NCBI RefSeq assembly: GCF_011386835.1
Contig: NC_088805.1
Location: forward strand, 11,838,836-11,902,835
DNA: 64,000 bases
Origin: Chrysemys picta bellii
Taxonomy: Eukaryota > Chordata > Testudines > Emydidae
Reading direction: 5' to 3'
A program made the position numbers and the translations under genes. A model generated the notes under the pieces. That model did not search any database, was not told the origin of the DNA, and saw nothing but the letters and a program-made list of their open reading frames with translations. Shown in pieces: positions 24,490-36,954 of the stretch. Every line of letters begins with the position of its first letter. Positions within the stretch are counted from its first letter, which is position 1.

Positions 24490-24805
24490 AATGAGCCACC
24501 AATGTGATATAGCTGTGAAAAAAGGCAATTGTAATCCTAGGATGTATTAGGCAAAGCATTTCTAGTAGAGATGGAGAAGTATTAATGCCATTGTACAAGG
24601 CATTGGTAAGACCTCATTTGGATCCTGTGTACAATTTCAGTCACCCATGTTCAAGACAGGTGAATTTAAACTGAAACGGGTCCAGAGAAGAGCTACTAGG
24701 ATATGGGAAATGGAGAGCCTATCTTATGAAAGGATACTAGAAGAGCTTGGCTTGTTTAGTCTCGCAAAAAGAAAACAGAGGGAATATGACTGCTTTCAGT
24801 GCATA
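24490..24805 (+). mobile_element. CR1 LINE fragment (C-terminal coding region)
   Basis: It reads through CCAATGTGATATAGCTGTG..., GGCATTGGTAAGACCTCATT and GTCCAGAGAAGAGCTACTAG. These correspond to the CR1 '[14 protein letters not shown]' and '[10 protein letters not shown]' region. The plus-strand peptide LKRVQRRATRI and YERILEELGLFSLAKRK confirm it. It is truncated at both ends. Confidence 0.75.
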
Positions 24806-24811
24806 CATTAC

Positions 24812-25515
24812 GTACTACTGGGGGAATTCTGCGTCACTGCGCACATGCAGAATTCATGTCCCCTGGAGATTTCTTTGCTTCCTCGCAGAAAAATGACTTT
24901 TGACGGGGAAGCAAAGGGAAGCCGCAAGAGTGGTCATCACCCTTCCCCAGCAGCCCGCGCACATCGTTTTGGGCATCCAGAGCAGCCAGCAGAAAGGTAA
25001 ATCTCTGCACGGGTGGGGACGCTCTGGCCAGTGGCTCCTATTCTGCACCGGGTTCAGCTGTTAATTTTGGCTGGGTCTGGGTCAGACCCACCCGCAGAAA
25101 CCTCCTCGAGTGCAGGAAGCTTCCCATCCTCCCCTCCCCACTTCCACTCACCATTGCTCCTCAGCTGTGGGAGGGGGGGTCACTGTACAGGGCGCTGCTC
25201 CCCTGCCTGCCCAACCCCATGAATCCAAGCCTCACCCCCCTGAGAATCAAGTCACGAAACCCCCTGCACTCGAACCCTCACCCCCCTGCACCCGGAGTCC
25301 CCCGCCAAGCCTCATTTCCCCCACACCGACACCCAACCACCTTCACCTGGACCCCCCTGCAGAGTCCCATTGTCCCTGCACCTGGAATCCCCCAACAAGC
25401 CCCTGTGCATCCAGAACCCTACCGCATCTGGATGCTCCACCAAGCAGCCTGCAGCCAGATTGCTCCACACAGAACCCTCTCACGCCACATCGTATCCCCC
25501 TCACACTACCCTAGG
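24812..25515. other. Unclassified repeat-like block with a C-rich minisatellite
   Basis: It starts at ACTACTGGGGGAATTCTGCG with a near-palindromic TGCGCACATGCAGAATTC. It then becomes strongly C-rich from about 25120, with loosely repeated CCCCCTGCAC-type units to about 25500. The abrupt start after a CR1 fragment and the composition suggest a non-autonomous transposon, but I could not find a partner terminal repeat. The open frames here (up to 134 codons) are proline-rich artefacts of the C-rich repeats. Confidence 0.35.
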
Positions 25516-25959
25516 TAGTATGCTGTCACAGAACACCACAATTAATTATGAAATTACCCATTGCCAAAGTCAGTGCTGCATTTGGAATGCTGTCACACCA
25601 CCTATGGAATGACAGTGGCATCAAAATAAGCACTAAGCTAAATGTCTATTGGGCAGTCACACTTACAATAGTTCTATATGATTTTGAACCGTGGACAACA
25701 CGTTGCTGCCCCTTGATCAGTTCTACATGCATAGTTTTGGTCTGTTAACAGGGGCAAATGGTGGGACAAGATTCCCAATATTGAAATCATGGTTGGATGT
25801 CTGGAATTCAAAGTATGCTCATAAAAGCTCAACCGCTTTGTGCTAGGTATCTCATTCGTATGGCCGTCTTGAGAATACCCAAAGCCATATTTTATGGTCA
25901 GCTAAAACAAGGCACCCATTTTCATAGTGCCCAGTATAAACAATATCATCTAGAACAAA

Positions 25960-26365
25960 CTACTCAGTGGAGTTCTGGTTACCCCATCTCAAAAAAGATA
26001 TACTAAAGTAGGAAAAGGTACAGAAAAGGGCAACAAAAATTAGTGGTATGGAATAGCTTCCATATCAGGAGAGATTAAAAACACAAGGACTCTTCAACTT
26101 AGAAAAGAGACTACTAAAGGGAGATATGATAGAGGTTTATAAAATCCATGAATGAGGTGGAGCAAATGAATACGTGAAGGGGGTAAATAACACTTCCCTA
26201 ATCCAAGAACCAGGGGTCACTCAATGAAATTAATAGGCAGCAAGTTTAAAACAAACAAGTACTTCACACAATGCACAATCAACCTGGCGAACTCGTTGCC
26301 AAGGGATGCTGTGAAGGCCAAAAGTATAAGTGGTTCAAAAAAGAATTAGGTATGTTCACAGAGGA
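25960..26365 (+). mobile_element. CR1 LINE fragment (3' coding region)
   Basis: Recognisable CR1 pieces are GAAAAGGGCAACAAAAATTA, GGGAGATATGATAGAGGTTT and AGTACTTCACACAATGCACA. These belong to the C-terminal and 3' part of an older CR1 subfamily. It is heavily mutated. Confidence 0.65.
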
Positions 26366-26875
26366 CAGGTCCATCAATAGTTATTAGCCAACATGGTCAG
26401 GGATGCAACCCCTTGGATCACTCGATCACACTGAAGTCGAGCTTGAAAGCATTTTAGGTTTATTCTAGCAACTGGGAAGCAACAACAGAGGACAGAGCAA
26501 CATGGCAGTAGATTTGTCAAGTTGTTAACCACTTTTAAGCACGGCACATTAACATCTTATGTGAAAAATATGAATAGCGCAAAGCAAGACTACAACAGCC
26601 TATAGTGGTCACGGACAATCTTGTCTGTCCCATATGTAACCATTTGTGGTTCTTGCATTGGTCTGACCTCATACAGAAGAAACTCCACCATAATCACCAA
26701 TCAAGTTCTCAGGCAGTCCAGCCACATGGTTAATTTCAATAATAGCACCAAAAGCAAATGAGAGATGATTAGAAGTATAGTCTCCATAAAAGGTTGCCAA
26801 GTCAAATAAACACCAGAGCAAATTTGTTTACTATCCAAGTTATCTATAGAGCACCCATAATTATACTACCTAAGC

Positions 26876-27677
26876 AAGGAGTGAGCAAACTACGGCCCGC
26901 GGGCCGGATCCAGCCCATCAGGGCTTTGGATCCTGCCCGTAGGGTTGCCACCCCTGTGGCGCCGCGAGCCCTGCGCCTGGAAGCAGCCGGCACCACGTCC
27001 CTGCGGCCCCCCGAGGAATGGGGGGGTGCAGAGGGCTCCGCGCACTGCCCTCGCCTGCAGGCACCACCACCCACAGCTCTCATTGGCCGGGAACGGGGAA
27101 CCAGGGCAGGCAGGGAGCCTGTCTTAGCCCCACTGCACGCCACTGCCACCCCAGAGCCGCTCAAGGTAAGCGGCGCCAGGCTGGCGCCTGCACCCCAAAC
27201 ACCTCCTGTACCCCACACCCCAACCCCCTGCCCTGAGCCCCGTGCTACACCCCTCCTACACCCCAACCCCCTGCCCTGAGCCCCCGCCGCACCCCTCCTG
27301 TACCCAAGCCCCCTGCCACACCCTGCACCCCAACCTCCTGCCCTGAGCCCCCTGCCACACCCTGCATCCCCTCCTGCACCCCAATCCCCTGCCCTGAGCC
27401 CACTGCCACATCCCAACCCCCTGCCCTGAGCTCCCGCCGCACCCCTCCTGCACCTCAACCCCCTGCCCTGAGTCCCCAATCCCCTGCCCTGAGCCCTCTC
27501 CCACACTCTGCACCCCAACCCCCTTCCCTGAGCCCCCTCATACACCCCACACCCCAACCCCTTGCCCTGAGCCCCTTCCCGCACACCAACCCCCTGCCCC
27601 AGCCCTACATTCATGGCCCTGCATGCAATTTCCCTACCCAGATGTGACCCCTGGGCCAAAAAGTTTGCCCACCTCTG
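26876..27677. mobile_element. Non-autonomous hAT transposon with perfect 8-bp target duplication
   Basis: The left end AAGGAGTGAGCAAACTACGG (the first C changed to A) and the complement of the right end (CAGAGGTGGGCAAACTTTTT) are hAT-type inverted repeats. ACCTAAGC is duplicated exactly at 26868..26875 and 27678..27685, the 8-bp length typical of hAT. The interior is very GC-rich and holds a C-rich minisatellite (27180..27600). The open frames across it (up to 271 codons, minus strand, glycine-rich) are products of the tandem repeat, not genes. Confidence 0.8.
27180..27600. repeat. C-rich minisatellite inside the hAT element
   Basis: Imperfect tandem units of roughly 40 to 50 bases built around CAACCCCCTGCCCTGAGCCC and CACCCCTCCTGCACCCC. 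Units vary in length and sequence, so copy number may be polymorphic. Confidence 0.8.
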
Positions 27678-28504
27678 ACCTAAGCACTAAAGAAGTCATT
27701 TAGTTTCACACATAAGACATATCAGAATCTGACCTTCCCTTCTTCCAGGTTCTGGGAAGTCTACTGTTTTAAGAAGTGAGATACTTTCTCACCAGTTATT
27801 ACTTTAGCTTTCCTGCAATGTATGGACTTTGAGGCATACCTGAAGATTGTTTTGTTTGTTTTTGCTCAATCTCATCTCCTGGAGTACACTTCATTTCATA
27901 GTTCAGCACTTTTGAGAGAATGTGTTAAGTCTTTATCTCAAGCTTCATCCTAGGCTTTTGTCAACTACATTGCCAAAAGGCCACTGCTTTCTCATTGTGA
28001 AAGGAAAGAAAGGCTGTCCACGATACTGTAGATCTTGACAATCAAGCCCAAAGCCCTACTCAATCTGAAACCAGTTCATGCATATAGTACACTTCTAAAC
28101 GAATTTGCTATCATACTAAGTGTCAGCAGATCCTGAAGATTCATTTTAATTGGTCTGAAGAAATTTGAAAACACAATGCAGCAGCTTCCACTTATATCCT
28201 GGATTCAGAATAAAAGTATAAAGAGGTATGACTACGGTAAATGACCAAAAGCAAAGGTTAACTTGAGTTAAGTTGAGTAACTGATCAAAAGCATAACCTG
28301 TGTTGGAGAGATGTGCACTTGGTCAGACACCATTTTGCACTTTCGACATTTATGGGGTATTTTTCTGACCTGTGATTAACTATACTATCATTTCTCTGTA
28401 GCATTTGAATGAGACTAAATGGAAAGTAGTCAGCCAAACAGGATACAGCGATGCAGTATGGTTATTGAATTGGTTACTACAGTCTAAGTATATACAGGAG
28501 GAAA

Positions 28505-28828
28505 AAATATGTGATAATGGTCTTTTTAATCTAGCGGAGAAAAGGATAAACAATTCAAAGGCTGGAAGTTGAAGCTAGTGAATTCAGACTGGAAATAAGA
28601 TGTCAATTTTTAACGGTGAGAGTAATTAACCATTGAAACAATTTACCTAGAGTCATGGTGGATTCTCCATTACTAGCTATTTTTAAATGAAGATTAGACA
28701 TTTTTCTAAAAAGGTATGGGCTAGGAATTCTTTGGGGAAGTTCTATGGCCTGTGCCATACAGGAGGTCAGGCTAGATTATCACAATGGTCCCTCCCAGCC
28801 TTAGAATCTAAGAATCTATAAATCTAGG
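28505..28828 (+). mobile_element. Old CR1-type LINE 3' end
   Basis: The order GGCTGGAAGTTGAAGCTAG, CAGACTGGAAATAAGATG, GGTGGATTCTCCATTACTAG and, at the end, TACAGGAGGTCAGGCTAGAT is that of the 3' end of an old CR1 subfamily. It is strongly diverged. Confidence 0.6.
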
Positions 28829-28959
28829 AATTCACAACTGAATGAGAGTTTAGGTCTCAAGAGAAGTCAGACACTTTAAAATATTTTGCTCTTCAATAGT
28901 TCTTTACAAAACTAACTAATTTCATGCAACACACCTGTGAAGTATCTAAGGGTAGATAA

Positions 28960-30569
28960 TAGGGCTGTCAAGAGATTTAAAAAATTTATCACGATTAATC
29001 ACACTGTTAAACAATAATAGAATACCATTTATTTAAATATTTTTGGATGATTTCTACATTTGCAAATATATTGATTTCAATTACAACACAGAATACAAAG
29101 TGTACAGTGCTCACTTTATATTTATTTTTATTACAAGTATTTGCACTGTAAAAAGACAAAAGAAATCATTTTTCAATTCACCTAAGTACTGTAATGCAAC
29201 CTCTATCATGAAAGTTGAACTTACAAATATAGAATTATGTACAAAAATACTGCATTCAAAAATAAAACAAAGTAAAATTTTAGAGCTTGCAAGTCTACTC
29301 AGTCCTACTTCTTGTTTGTCTGAGTGATTGGCTGAACAAGTTTGTTTACATTTGCAGGAGATAATGCCGTCCACTTCTTGTTTACAATGTCACCTGAAAG
29401 TGAGAACAAGCATTCTCATGGCACTGTTGTAGCCGGCATCGCAAGATATTTAAATGACAGATGCGCATGCTTCAACCACCATTCCAGGGGACATGCTTCC
29501 ATGTTGATGACTAGTTGTGCTTGAAAACCATTTAAAGCAGTGCTGACCGACACATGTTCATTTTCATTATCTGAGTCAGATGCCACCAGCAGAAGGTTGA
29601 TTTTCTTTTTTGGTGGTTCGGGTTCTGTAGTTTTCGCATTGGAGTGTTGCTCTTCTAAGCCTTCTGAAAGCATGCTCCTTACCTTGTCCCTCTCAAATTT
29701 TGGATTCTTAAACTTTGGGTCAAGTGCTGTAGCTATCTTTACAAATCTCACATTGGTACCTTCTTTGCATTTTGTCAAATTTGCAGTGAAAGTGTTCTTA
29801 AAACGAACAACATGTGCTGGGTCATCATCTGAGACTGCTGTAACATGAAATATATGGCAGAATGCGGGTAAAACAGAGCAGGAGACATACAATTCTCCCC
29901 CAAGGAGTTCAGTCACAAATTTAATTAACACATTTTTTTTAACGACCATCATCAACATGGAAGCATGTCCCCCGGAATGGTGGCCAAAGCATGAAAGGGC
30001 ACATGAATGTTTGGCATATCTGGCACATTAATACCTTGCAATGCTGGCTACAAAAGTGCCATGCAAATACCTGTACTCACTTTCTGGTGACATTGTAAAT
30101 AAGAAGAGGGCAGCATTATCTCCTGTAAATGTAAACAAACTTATTTGTCTTAGCGATTGGCTGAACAAGAAGTAGGACTAAGTGGATTTGTAGCCTCTGA
30201 AGTTTTACATGGTTTTGTTTTTGAGTGCAGTTATGTAACAAAAAAAAAAATCTACATTTGTAAGTTGCACTTTCAGGACAAAGATTGCACTACAGTACTT
30301 GTATGAGGCGAATTGAAAAATAATATTTCTTCTATCATTTTTACAGTGCAAATATTTGTAATCAAAATATACACTTTGATTTTGACTACAACACCGAATA
30401 CAAAATATATATGAAAATGTAGAAAAACATCCAAAATATTTAATAAATTTAAAATTGGTAGTCTCTTGTTTAACAATACGATTAAACCTGCGATTAATCG
30501 CAATTAATTTTTTAATCAGGATTAATTTGAGTTATCACTTGAGTTAACTGCAATTAATCAACAGCCCTA
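28960..30569. mobile_element. hAT-type element with long inverted arms
   Basis: The ends TAGGGCTGTC and the complement of the right end are inverted. GTAGATAA (28952..28959) and GTAAATAA (30570..30577) flank it, an 8-bp target duplication with one change. The two arms, about 28961..29515 and 29945..30568, are diverged inverted copies of the same sequence. For example, both contain GGAGATAATGC, TACTTCTTGTT and GGGGACATGCTTCCATGTTG when read inward. A piece of hAT transposase lies between them. It is either two copies inserted head to head or a foldback rearrangement. Confidence 0.7.
29416..29958 (-). pseudogene. hAT transposase C-terminal fragment
   Basis: The 180-codon minus-strand frame contains VRFVKIATALDPKFKNPKFE, PEPPKKKINLLLVASDSDNE and, at its end, CPLEWW...KYLAMPATTVP. 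These are C-terminal landmarks of hAT/ZBED-type transposases, leading into the hATC dimerisation domain. The conserved CERLFS that should follow is lost where the frame reaches the left arm. The N-terminal zinc finger and the catalytic core are absent, so it cannot be active. Confidence 0.65.
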
Positions 30570-31876
30570 GTAAATAATAATCACTTCCCCACTCAGATAC
30601 TCTTATCATTGAGGTGAAATAAAGGGACTGTTCAACTATGCATAGAAACAGTTGAAAGTGGTTTTTTTTTGTTTGTTTTTTTGCTTTGTTTTTCACAGTA
30701 AGTGAAGAACTTAAGAAATTGAAACTGCAAGGAAAATTTAGACAGACAAAACTTTTACTCAAGTTGGAATCTGATCATGAAACTTGCATTAATACGCCTA
30801 CAATCTCCTTTAATGACTTCAGGGACCCCAATTTTTACATCTAAGCCAGCAGACAGTATCACCTCCAGTTGTCGTATAATACCCCTTAACACTATCGGGG
30901 GAGATTGGCTCAATATTGACCTGCAAAGAAGACTGCCACCCACAGAATCACCAACACCATGCCTGCAGCAGTACATCTGCAGCTTTTGGAGATTTTGAAT
31001 CCAAGTAGTGGTCCTACCTATCCCTATATAGTTTTGATATCAGATGGGATCACAGCAGAATGTGGCATAGCTGCAAGGCCACTATAAGGCGTCTGTCATT
31101 AATCCAAGCTAAAGTTATTACAAAATTTGCACTGTGCTCAATTTATTTAGTCCCCACTGTTTTTAACTTCGTGATCAGGAAACAACCTTGAGTTATCGTT
31201 TAACTACATAAATGCCAGTACTACTCCCCACCCAGCTTCAGTTGACCCCCTGCTCCTTGTCCCAAAGTCTTTTTCAGTCTAGTCCCTGCCTAGGTTAGTG
31301 CACAGTCTAAAAAGGCAAAGCATATGGGGAAAAGGGATTTAACAAATGAGCAATCCAGTAAGGGTGGAAATAGGTACATATAACTAATGTTTGTTATTCC
31401 AAATTTACTATAGGTCAACTCCACTGATACCAGATAATACAGATTTACAATGGTTAACAGTGGAATTTTGCTGTAGATTTCAGTTCTTGACAAACTTAAG
31501 AGTAAAAGCTAAATTCTATTTTCATATGAGAGCACAACGCCCACTGAAGTCTTCAGGTGGTATGATTAATTAAGGGGAGAATTTAGCCTGTATGTTTCGT
31601 GATTCCTCTCCTAAAAAATATATTAAAAATTACCTTCTTATATTTTCATTTATTGTAATCAGCCTCAAACCCCCAAAGTGTCCTCACTGCAGAGCTCACT
31701 CAAGTTAGCCTAGCTGAAGTGAGGGCAGCCACGCTACAAAACAACACCTGAGCTTCACAGAGTGATTTTCTTTGCAGCTGAAGATCTGTGCTAACTTAAG
31801 CTATAGCCTATATCCCATTGATGGGCCAGCCTATTTGAGTTAAAAGTATCACACCAAACTTGAATTAATTTTTTTT

Positions 31877-31899
31877 GGGGGGGGGGGGGGCGGGGGGGG
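31877..31899. repeat. Poly(G) run
   Basis: About 22 G residues broken by a single C. It may form a G-quadruplex on the plus strand and is prone to sequencing length error. Confidence 0.85.
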
Positions 31900-34800
31900 A
31901 GAGAGCCTGGGCCTGAGTTAGGGGCAACACTGAGTTATAACTCAAGTTAACTACGACATGAAGACAGACCCCAGAATTCTGAATCTAAATACACTGTAAA
32001 CACAAAGCTGATTAGAAATCATCATGGGACAAAGAATGGCATTATGTGTTTGTGCTTATTTGAGAGCACCTTGCTTGATGACTCATTTGACAGTTCACAA
32101 AACTCCATTTCCATACAAGCATACCTGACCTATTTCTTTTCATATTAACACTTGATAGACACACCTGGTCTGCTAATTGTGTAATCAGAGATTTCACTCC
32201 ATTTAATAAACTCACTAAAAATGACATCATTGGTACTGTAATGAAGCTGACTCTATAACATGTGAACACCCTGTTAAATAGAAAGCTTTGATGACTATAC
32301 CTCTGTATAAAGTCTCCTTAAGCAAAATCTCGCTCTTGTAATAATGGCTGTTTTGTAACTGTTGTTTTGGTTACAATATTTACATGGAAAGGATTAATGA
32401 ACCTGTTAATTCCTAAATAAATAGTAATAAATTAATTTCCATCTCTTCTGCACTGGGCTGAGAAGCCTCCTCCTAATACCACTACTTCATACCCCAAGAG
32501 TTTGACACCAAATACAGAGACCATTCCACTGCCTGAATCTTCATCCTGAACTTTATAAGTGACCAAATCAGAATTAAAAGGCTACTGACTGAGTACAGGA
32601 TCTGCTTTTTCACTCTGATCCTTTGTCCTCCCTGACAACACTCACATGGAAAATATTCAGACATACAATGTTCTATGTTACACTTAGCCATAGTATTGGG
32701 AGAGGATGAGACTGAAGTTATCAAGGAAATATACTTCTGTTTTGTTAGGAGGAATCCTCATTCTCCTTGTCTTCTGTATAAACCAAGTTTTGGAGAACCT
32801 TTTATGGCTTCAGAAAGCAAAAAACCAAACAGACTATTTCCAGAGTGGGTAAGAAAAAGGGGGAGTTACAGCAGGACTTGAACATTTAGACACCTGCTAA
32901 CCAGAGACAAATAAGAGATGCATGCTACTTTCCCTTCCAAGCAGGATCCAATGGAAGCACCCTAGAGAGAATAGTGTGCTCTTTGCACCACAAGCTGATA
33001 GGAAACAAGGGGCTGGACTTTTTCCACTAAGTTATCATCCACAGATCCTGCTGTCTTCATCCCCTTTTGTATTGGCGTCGACTTTTGTATGTCTGAAGTT
33101 TGAATCTTCACCACCTATTAACCTCTGGCCAGACACACCCCTGCAGTTACTATGATAGACAGCCACTTCCCCCTCCCTCCCCTTGGTGCTCCTAGAGAGG
33201 GAAAACTTTCTGATTGATGAGACAGTCTCAACACAGATCCACTTCCTGGCTTGGAAGATAGTAGAGGCAGAGTGGCAATCTCCCCAACCTAACCCCGAAT
33301 GAAATACTTCTGCTGTCACCTTCCACCAGAGAAGGATTAAGCCCATAACTCTAATGCTCATGAGTTTCCAGAATAATTCAATGTTAATTGCATCAGTTCA
33401 GTTTCACTGTTGGTCAGAACTTTAAGCAGTAGCACTGAAACCAACTACATTCTTATGAGCTTCATTCGACTACTGCAGGCACTTGGCAGAAAAAGTTTCC
33501 CCACTCACCATTAGCAAGCATTTTCATTCAACGCTTTTTAAAATAACATTTCCTTCTGCCACTTGTTCCACATTGCATATCAAGATTAGCCATTCCCAGG
33601 AAAACACTATTCATAGTCATGCCAGAAAATAAATTCTTGTTACTCATTTTTCGGATGATACACTCCCCTTTGAAATACCAGTTTCTAAATGTCCAGATAG
33701 ATCCAATACAGCAGAGATTGAAAAGGCTCAAAGAAAAACAGTTAGTTACTGTTCTGAATAGGGTTTAAATATGAAGATTTTACAAGAAATTGCCTGGACA
33801 AGAAAAGTTAGAGGCACTTGCTGTATTTAAAAGGCATGATAAAAAGGGATCAGTCCTCCTTTTCACAATGGCCCTTAATATAAGAAAAGTAATCACTGCA
33901 AAATAAAAATGCAGGCAAAATTAAAACAAATTAAAGAAAACACTTCATAAAATGTCAGCTTTATATCTGTAATACAAATAGAGTAAAATAGTGAAATATC
34001 AAAATTACAATGTCCTCACCACTTCCAAATTAATTTTTCTATCAATTGAAGTCTTAAAACATTCTGAGAAAATCATAGTATGGTATATTATCTCATTTTA
34101 TAGAGATCATTTCAGACAATGCTTGTGTCCTGTAACCAAATTTTGTAATTATCATTTTAGAAAATACGTCACATAACGCATAGGCAGTCTCCAGATTTCA
34201 ATGCAAGTGGAATTACAGTTTTAAATTATCTTGATTTACGAAGTTAAGTGACTATGATTAACACTGATAGTTATGCATGGTAAGATGAGGTGATCAAATA
34301 TGCTTCAGGACAGAAGATAAGCCCCATAGGTGTCAGAAAAATCCTCTCACCTTACACCTACAGCTGTCCAGTAGGGAAGGTGCTTTATGGGATTTTTTTT
34401 GTCCCACTTTTCCATCAGGGCTTTGCTGCTGTTAAAGGCAGGATACCCACATGCTAGAAATGATATTATCCTATGGGACAGAAAAGCCATTCACTCTGAT
34501 AAAGCTGCCCATTAAAGCACAAAAAGAGGCTTAGATCTAGCACGTGGAGGGGAAATTAACCGCCAACTGCGAAAGAGCACAGCAGCACCACTTATTCAAC
34601 AGCTTTCCCAAGAAACACTAGTTTTCTACTTTACAATAAACATACATACTTCTGGTACCATTAGAAGATTGTGTACAGAACTGTATTACCATACTTATAT
34701 AAAGAAATCCAGAGATTGTTGACTGACATGATGAATAATTAAATGCTTTGAAGGCAGAAAAAAGTGCAAAAGCTATAAAATAGAAGTGTTCAATTCTGAA

Positions 34801-36371
34801 CTAGGTCTTTGCCATTCTTCTCACCACATTCCCCACACTATGTTGATTAAAGCCCTACATATAAAGTGTAATCAACACCAGATACAATAGATTATATTAA
34901 TGGATATAGGTAAAAGCAAAATTACTCAGTCTGTTCTGAGACACATGTATTGTTCTGCTATAGCAAGGAAGAGCCATAGCTCTATTAACATATCAAGTGG
35001 TTAAAATCCCAGCTAACGCCTATCTTCGGCTTCACATAGACTACAGAAATATTAATCTCCCTCAGAATAAAAACTGAAGTGCTTTTGGTGGTTATCTTTA
35101 GTACTGTTCTAAAAAAACCAACATGTAACAACAATCACCACACCTGTTTAAAAGAGAAAGATAATCAAAGGTAGCGATTAAGATTTTCAGAAGCATTTAG
35201 AGTGGAAAGGTTCCTCATTGGCTCAACTGAATAAATGTAATGCCCCCTCTGCAGATGGTACACCCTAAGGTCAAAAGCTCAAGTTTTTCCTCTTTTAATA
35301 ATAATCTCATAAAACTTTCAAAAAATGTAAAAACTACTCTTGGCTTTAGAACAACAAAATAGCTTAAAAATATGAAAGAGTAAAGCACTACAATGCAAGT
35401 ACTGCAATATTCTTACAGGCAATTCAGCTGTTCTTTTGGCATCTTTACACAATTAGATTATCTGAAATATTTTCCTTTTTAATCCCTTGAAATCATCAAA
35501 AGCAAAACCATGGAAGTAATCAAATCTTGAATCCCAACTAGGCCTGACAGAGGGTCAGGACAGACACACAATGCCCCCTATTCTCAGTTGCTCTATTTCA
35601 CTTCTTCCCACAAGGACTGGTCTCTTCACCCTGTTCTTTTATTTCCTGTATACAATATTATCAGTACGTGGGGGGGGGAATCTCTGCCACACAGTCTTAT
35701 CTGTTCTGATCCGGATATGTATCTGGAGCTAAAGTTATGAAGAATTAATACCCATTACCTTTTAACTGCAGGAAACATGTTTTCCTCCTTACTCTAGGTC
35801 TAAAAGGAGTTTAGTGTAACACCTATGAACGTGCTCAAGTAACCTAAAAGGACCTCCAGCTGCTACAAAAGGGGCTGAGAGCGCAGCACTTGGTGTTTAT
35901 AGAGAGGCCTACTTACATTTGCAGCCGTTCAAGGGAGTATCTCCGGTGAGCCCCCCAGTTATGTCTATAACCCCCCGTGCAGAATAAGCGCCCAGTTCCG
36001 CTGTTACAGGTTTACCCGACACCGCGGACCTCGCGCCCAGAGCTCCCCGCTGCCTCCTATGTGGGTTCTTACACACTCCCCTCAGGCCGGAACGGGGCCT
36101 TACAGCCCGGTCTCCGAGCGCCGCTCCCTCCCCGAGGAGAGATGCATCGCCGGCTCCTTGCCCACCCGTCCCCAAGGACAACACCTCCTCCCCGGCTCCC
36201 AGTCACAAGCCCGTCCCCGGGGGCCGCCTCCTCTCATACATCCCCGCACACACCCCACAGCCCTCCGCCCGGCCCATCCCCGGGTCCGTAGCATTCCCTG
36301 CCGACCCTCCGCCCGGCCCCCCACCTCCGCGGGCCCGGAGCCTCCTCCGCCAGCCTGGCCCAGCTGCTCAC

Positions 36372-36394
36372 CAGGAGTAGGTCTGCTCCGCCAT
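36372..36394 (-). CDS. SPPL3: SPPL3 exon 1, start of signal peptide peptidase-like 3
   Basis: SPPL3 is a multi-pass GxGD intramembrane aspartyl protease of the Golgi/ER that cleaves type II membrane proteins such as glycosyltransferases. Only the first coding exon is here. On the minus strand the ATG at 36394 in a good context (GCCATGG) encodes MAEQTYSW, with the tryptophan codon split as TG followed by GTGAGC, a consensus donor. This is the N-terminus of vertebrate SPPL3, and it lies upstream of HNF1A on the opposite strand, as in mammals. The rest of the protein, including both catalytic aspartates, lies further left outside the window. Eight residues alone would be weak evidence; the CpG island, donor and synteny carry the call. 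Confidence 0.88.
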
Positions 36395-36954
36395 GGCTGC
36401 TGCGGGGCGGCCGAGCTGCGCGGCGGTGGCCAAGCCCCGGCTCCTCCTCCTCCCCCTCACTTGCTCCGGGGCTCAGTGGCGGCCCCGCTGCGGCTCCCGG
36501 CCCAACATGGCGGCGGCTGTAAGCAGGGAGGGGAGCGAAGGGGTCCCCGCCCGGCGGGGGGGCTGCTCAGTAGCCACGCCACAGGGCCGTGCTCGGGCGC
36601 CGACGACAGCCAGGCCTCATGACCGGGAAGCAGCGACGGCGTCCGGACTGGGAGAAAGGGAAGGGGAAACTCCGCGTACCGAGCACCAAGGCGAGGCCGC
36701 TCAGACTCTGCTCGCGCACGGGGGGCGGGGCCTCCGGTCGCGCGGGTCACGTGCCCACAACACGCTCACGTGCCGCCGCCGCCGCCGGCCCACTCGCGCA
36801 GAAGCATTACGGAACCTGACGCGGTTGCGTGCTGGGCCTGCCCGCACTCCGTTCCCTGTGAGCCTCCAGGGCGGAGAGGCAGAGCCTTCCAACGGGAATG
36901 CGACCTGTTCGCTTTCTCTGGGGATGAGAGATCGTCTTGCCAACGTATCCGCCC

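Larger units (their letters stand above)
1..36371 (-). other. SPPL3: SPPL3 intron 1 (5' part of the intron)
   Basis: The SPPL3 first exon ends at 36372 with a GT donor reading leftward, and no other SPPL3 exon was recognised to its left, so this whole stretch is most simply intron 1. The gene has a long first intron in mammals. Stretches where I see nothing beyond AT-rich unique-looking sequence are about 1..2740, 3300..5320, 5515..6520, 12350..13690, 14170..14857, 16630..17092, 22967..24489, 26365..26867, 27686..28504 and 30578..35900. Recognisable transposons are listed separately. An unannotated lncRNA or enhancer cannot be excluded from sequence alone. Confidence 0.7.

Noticed and set aside
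27180..27600. CRISPR-like array
   Set aside because: Units are adjacent, imperfect and C-rich without distinct spacers, and the DNA is from a vertebrate.
26844..27659. A 271-codon glycine-rich open frame on the minus strand
   Set aside because: It is the translation of a C-rich minisatellite inside a hAT MITE; overlapping frames on both strands are equally open and no protein family is recognised.
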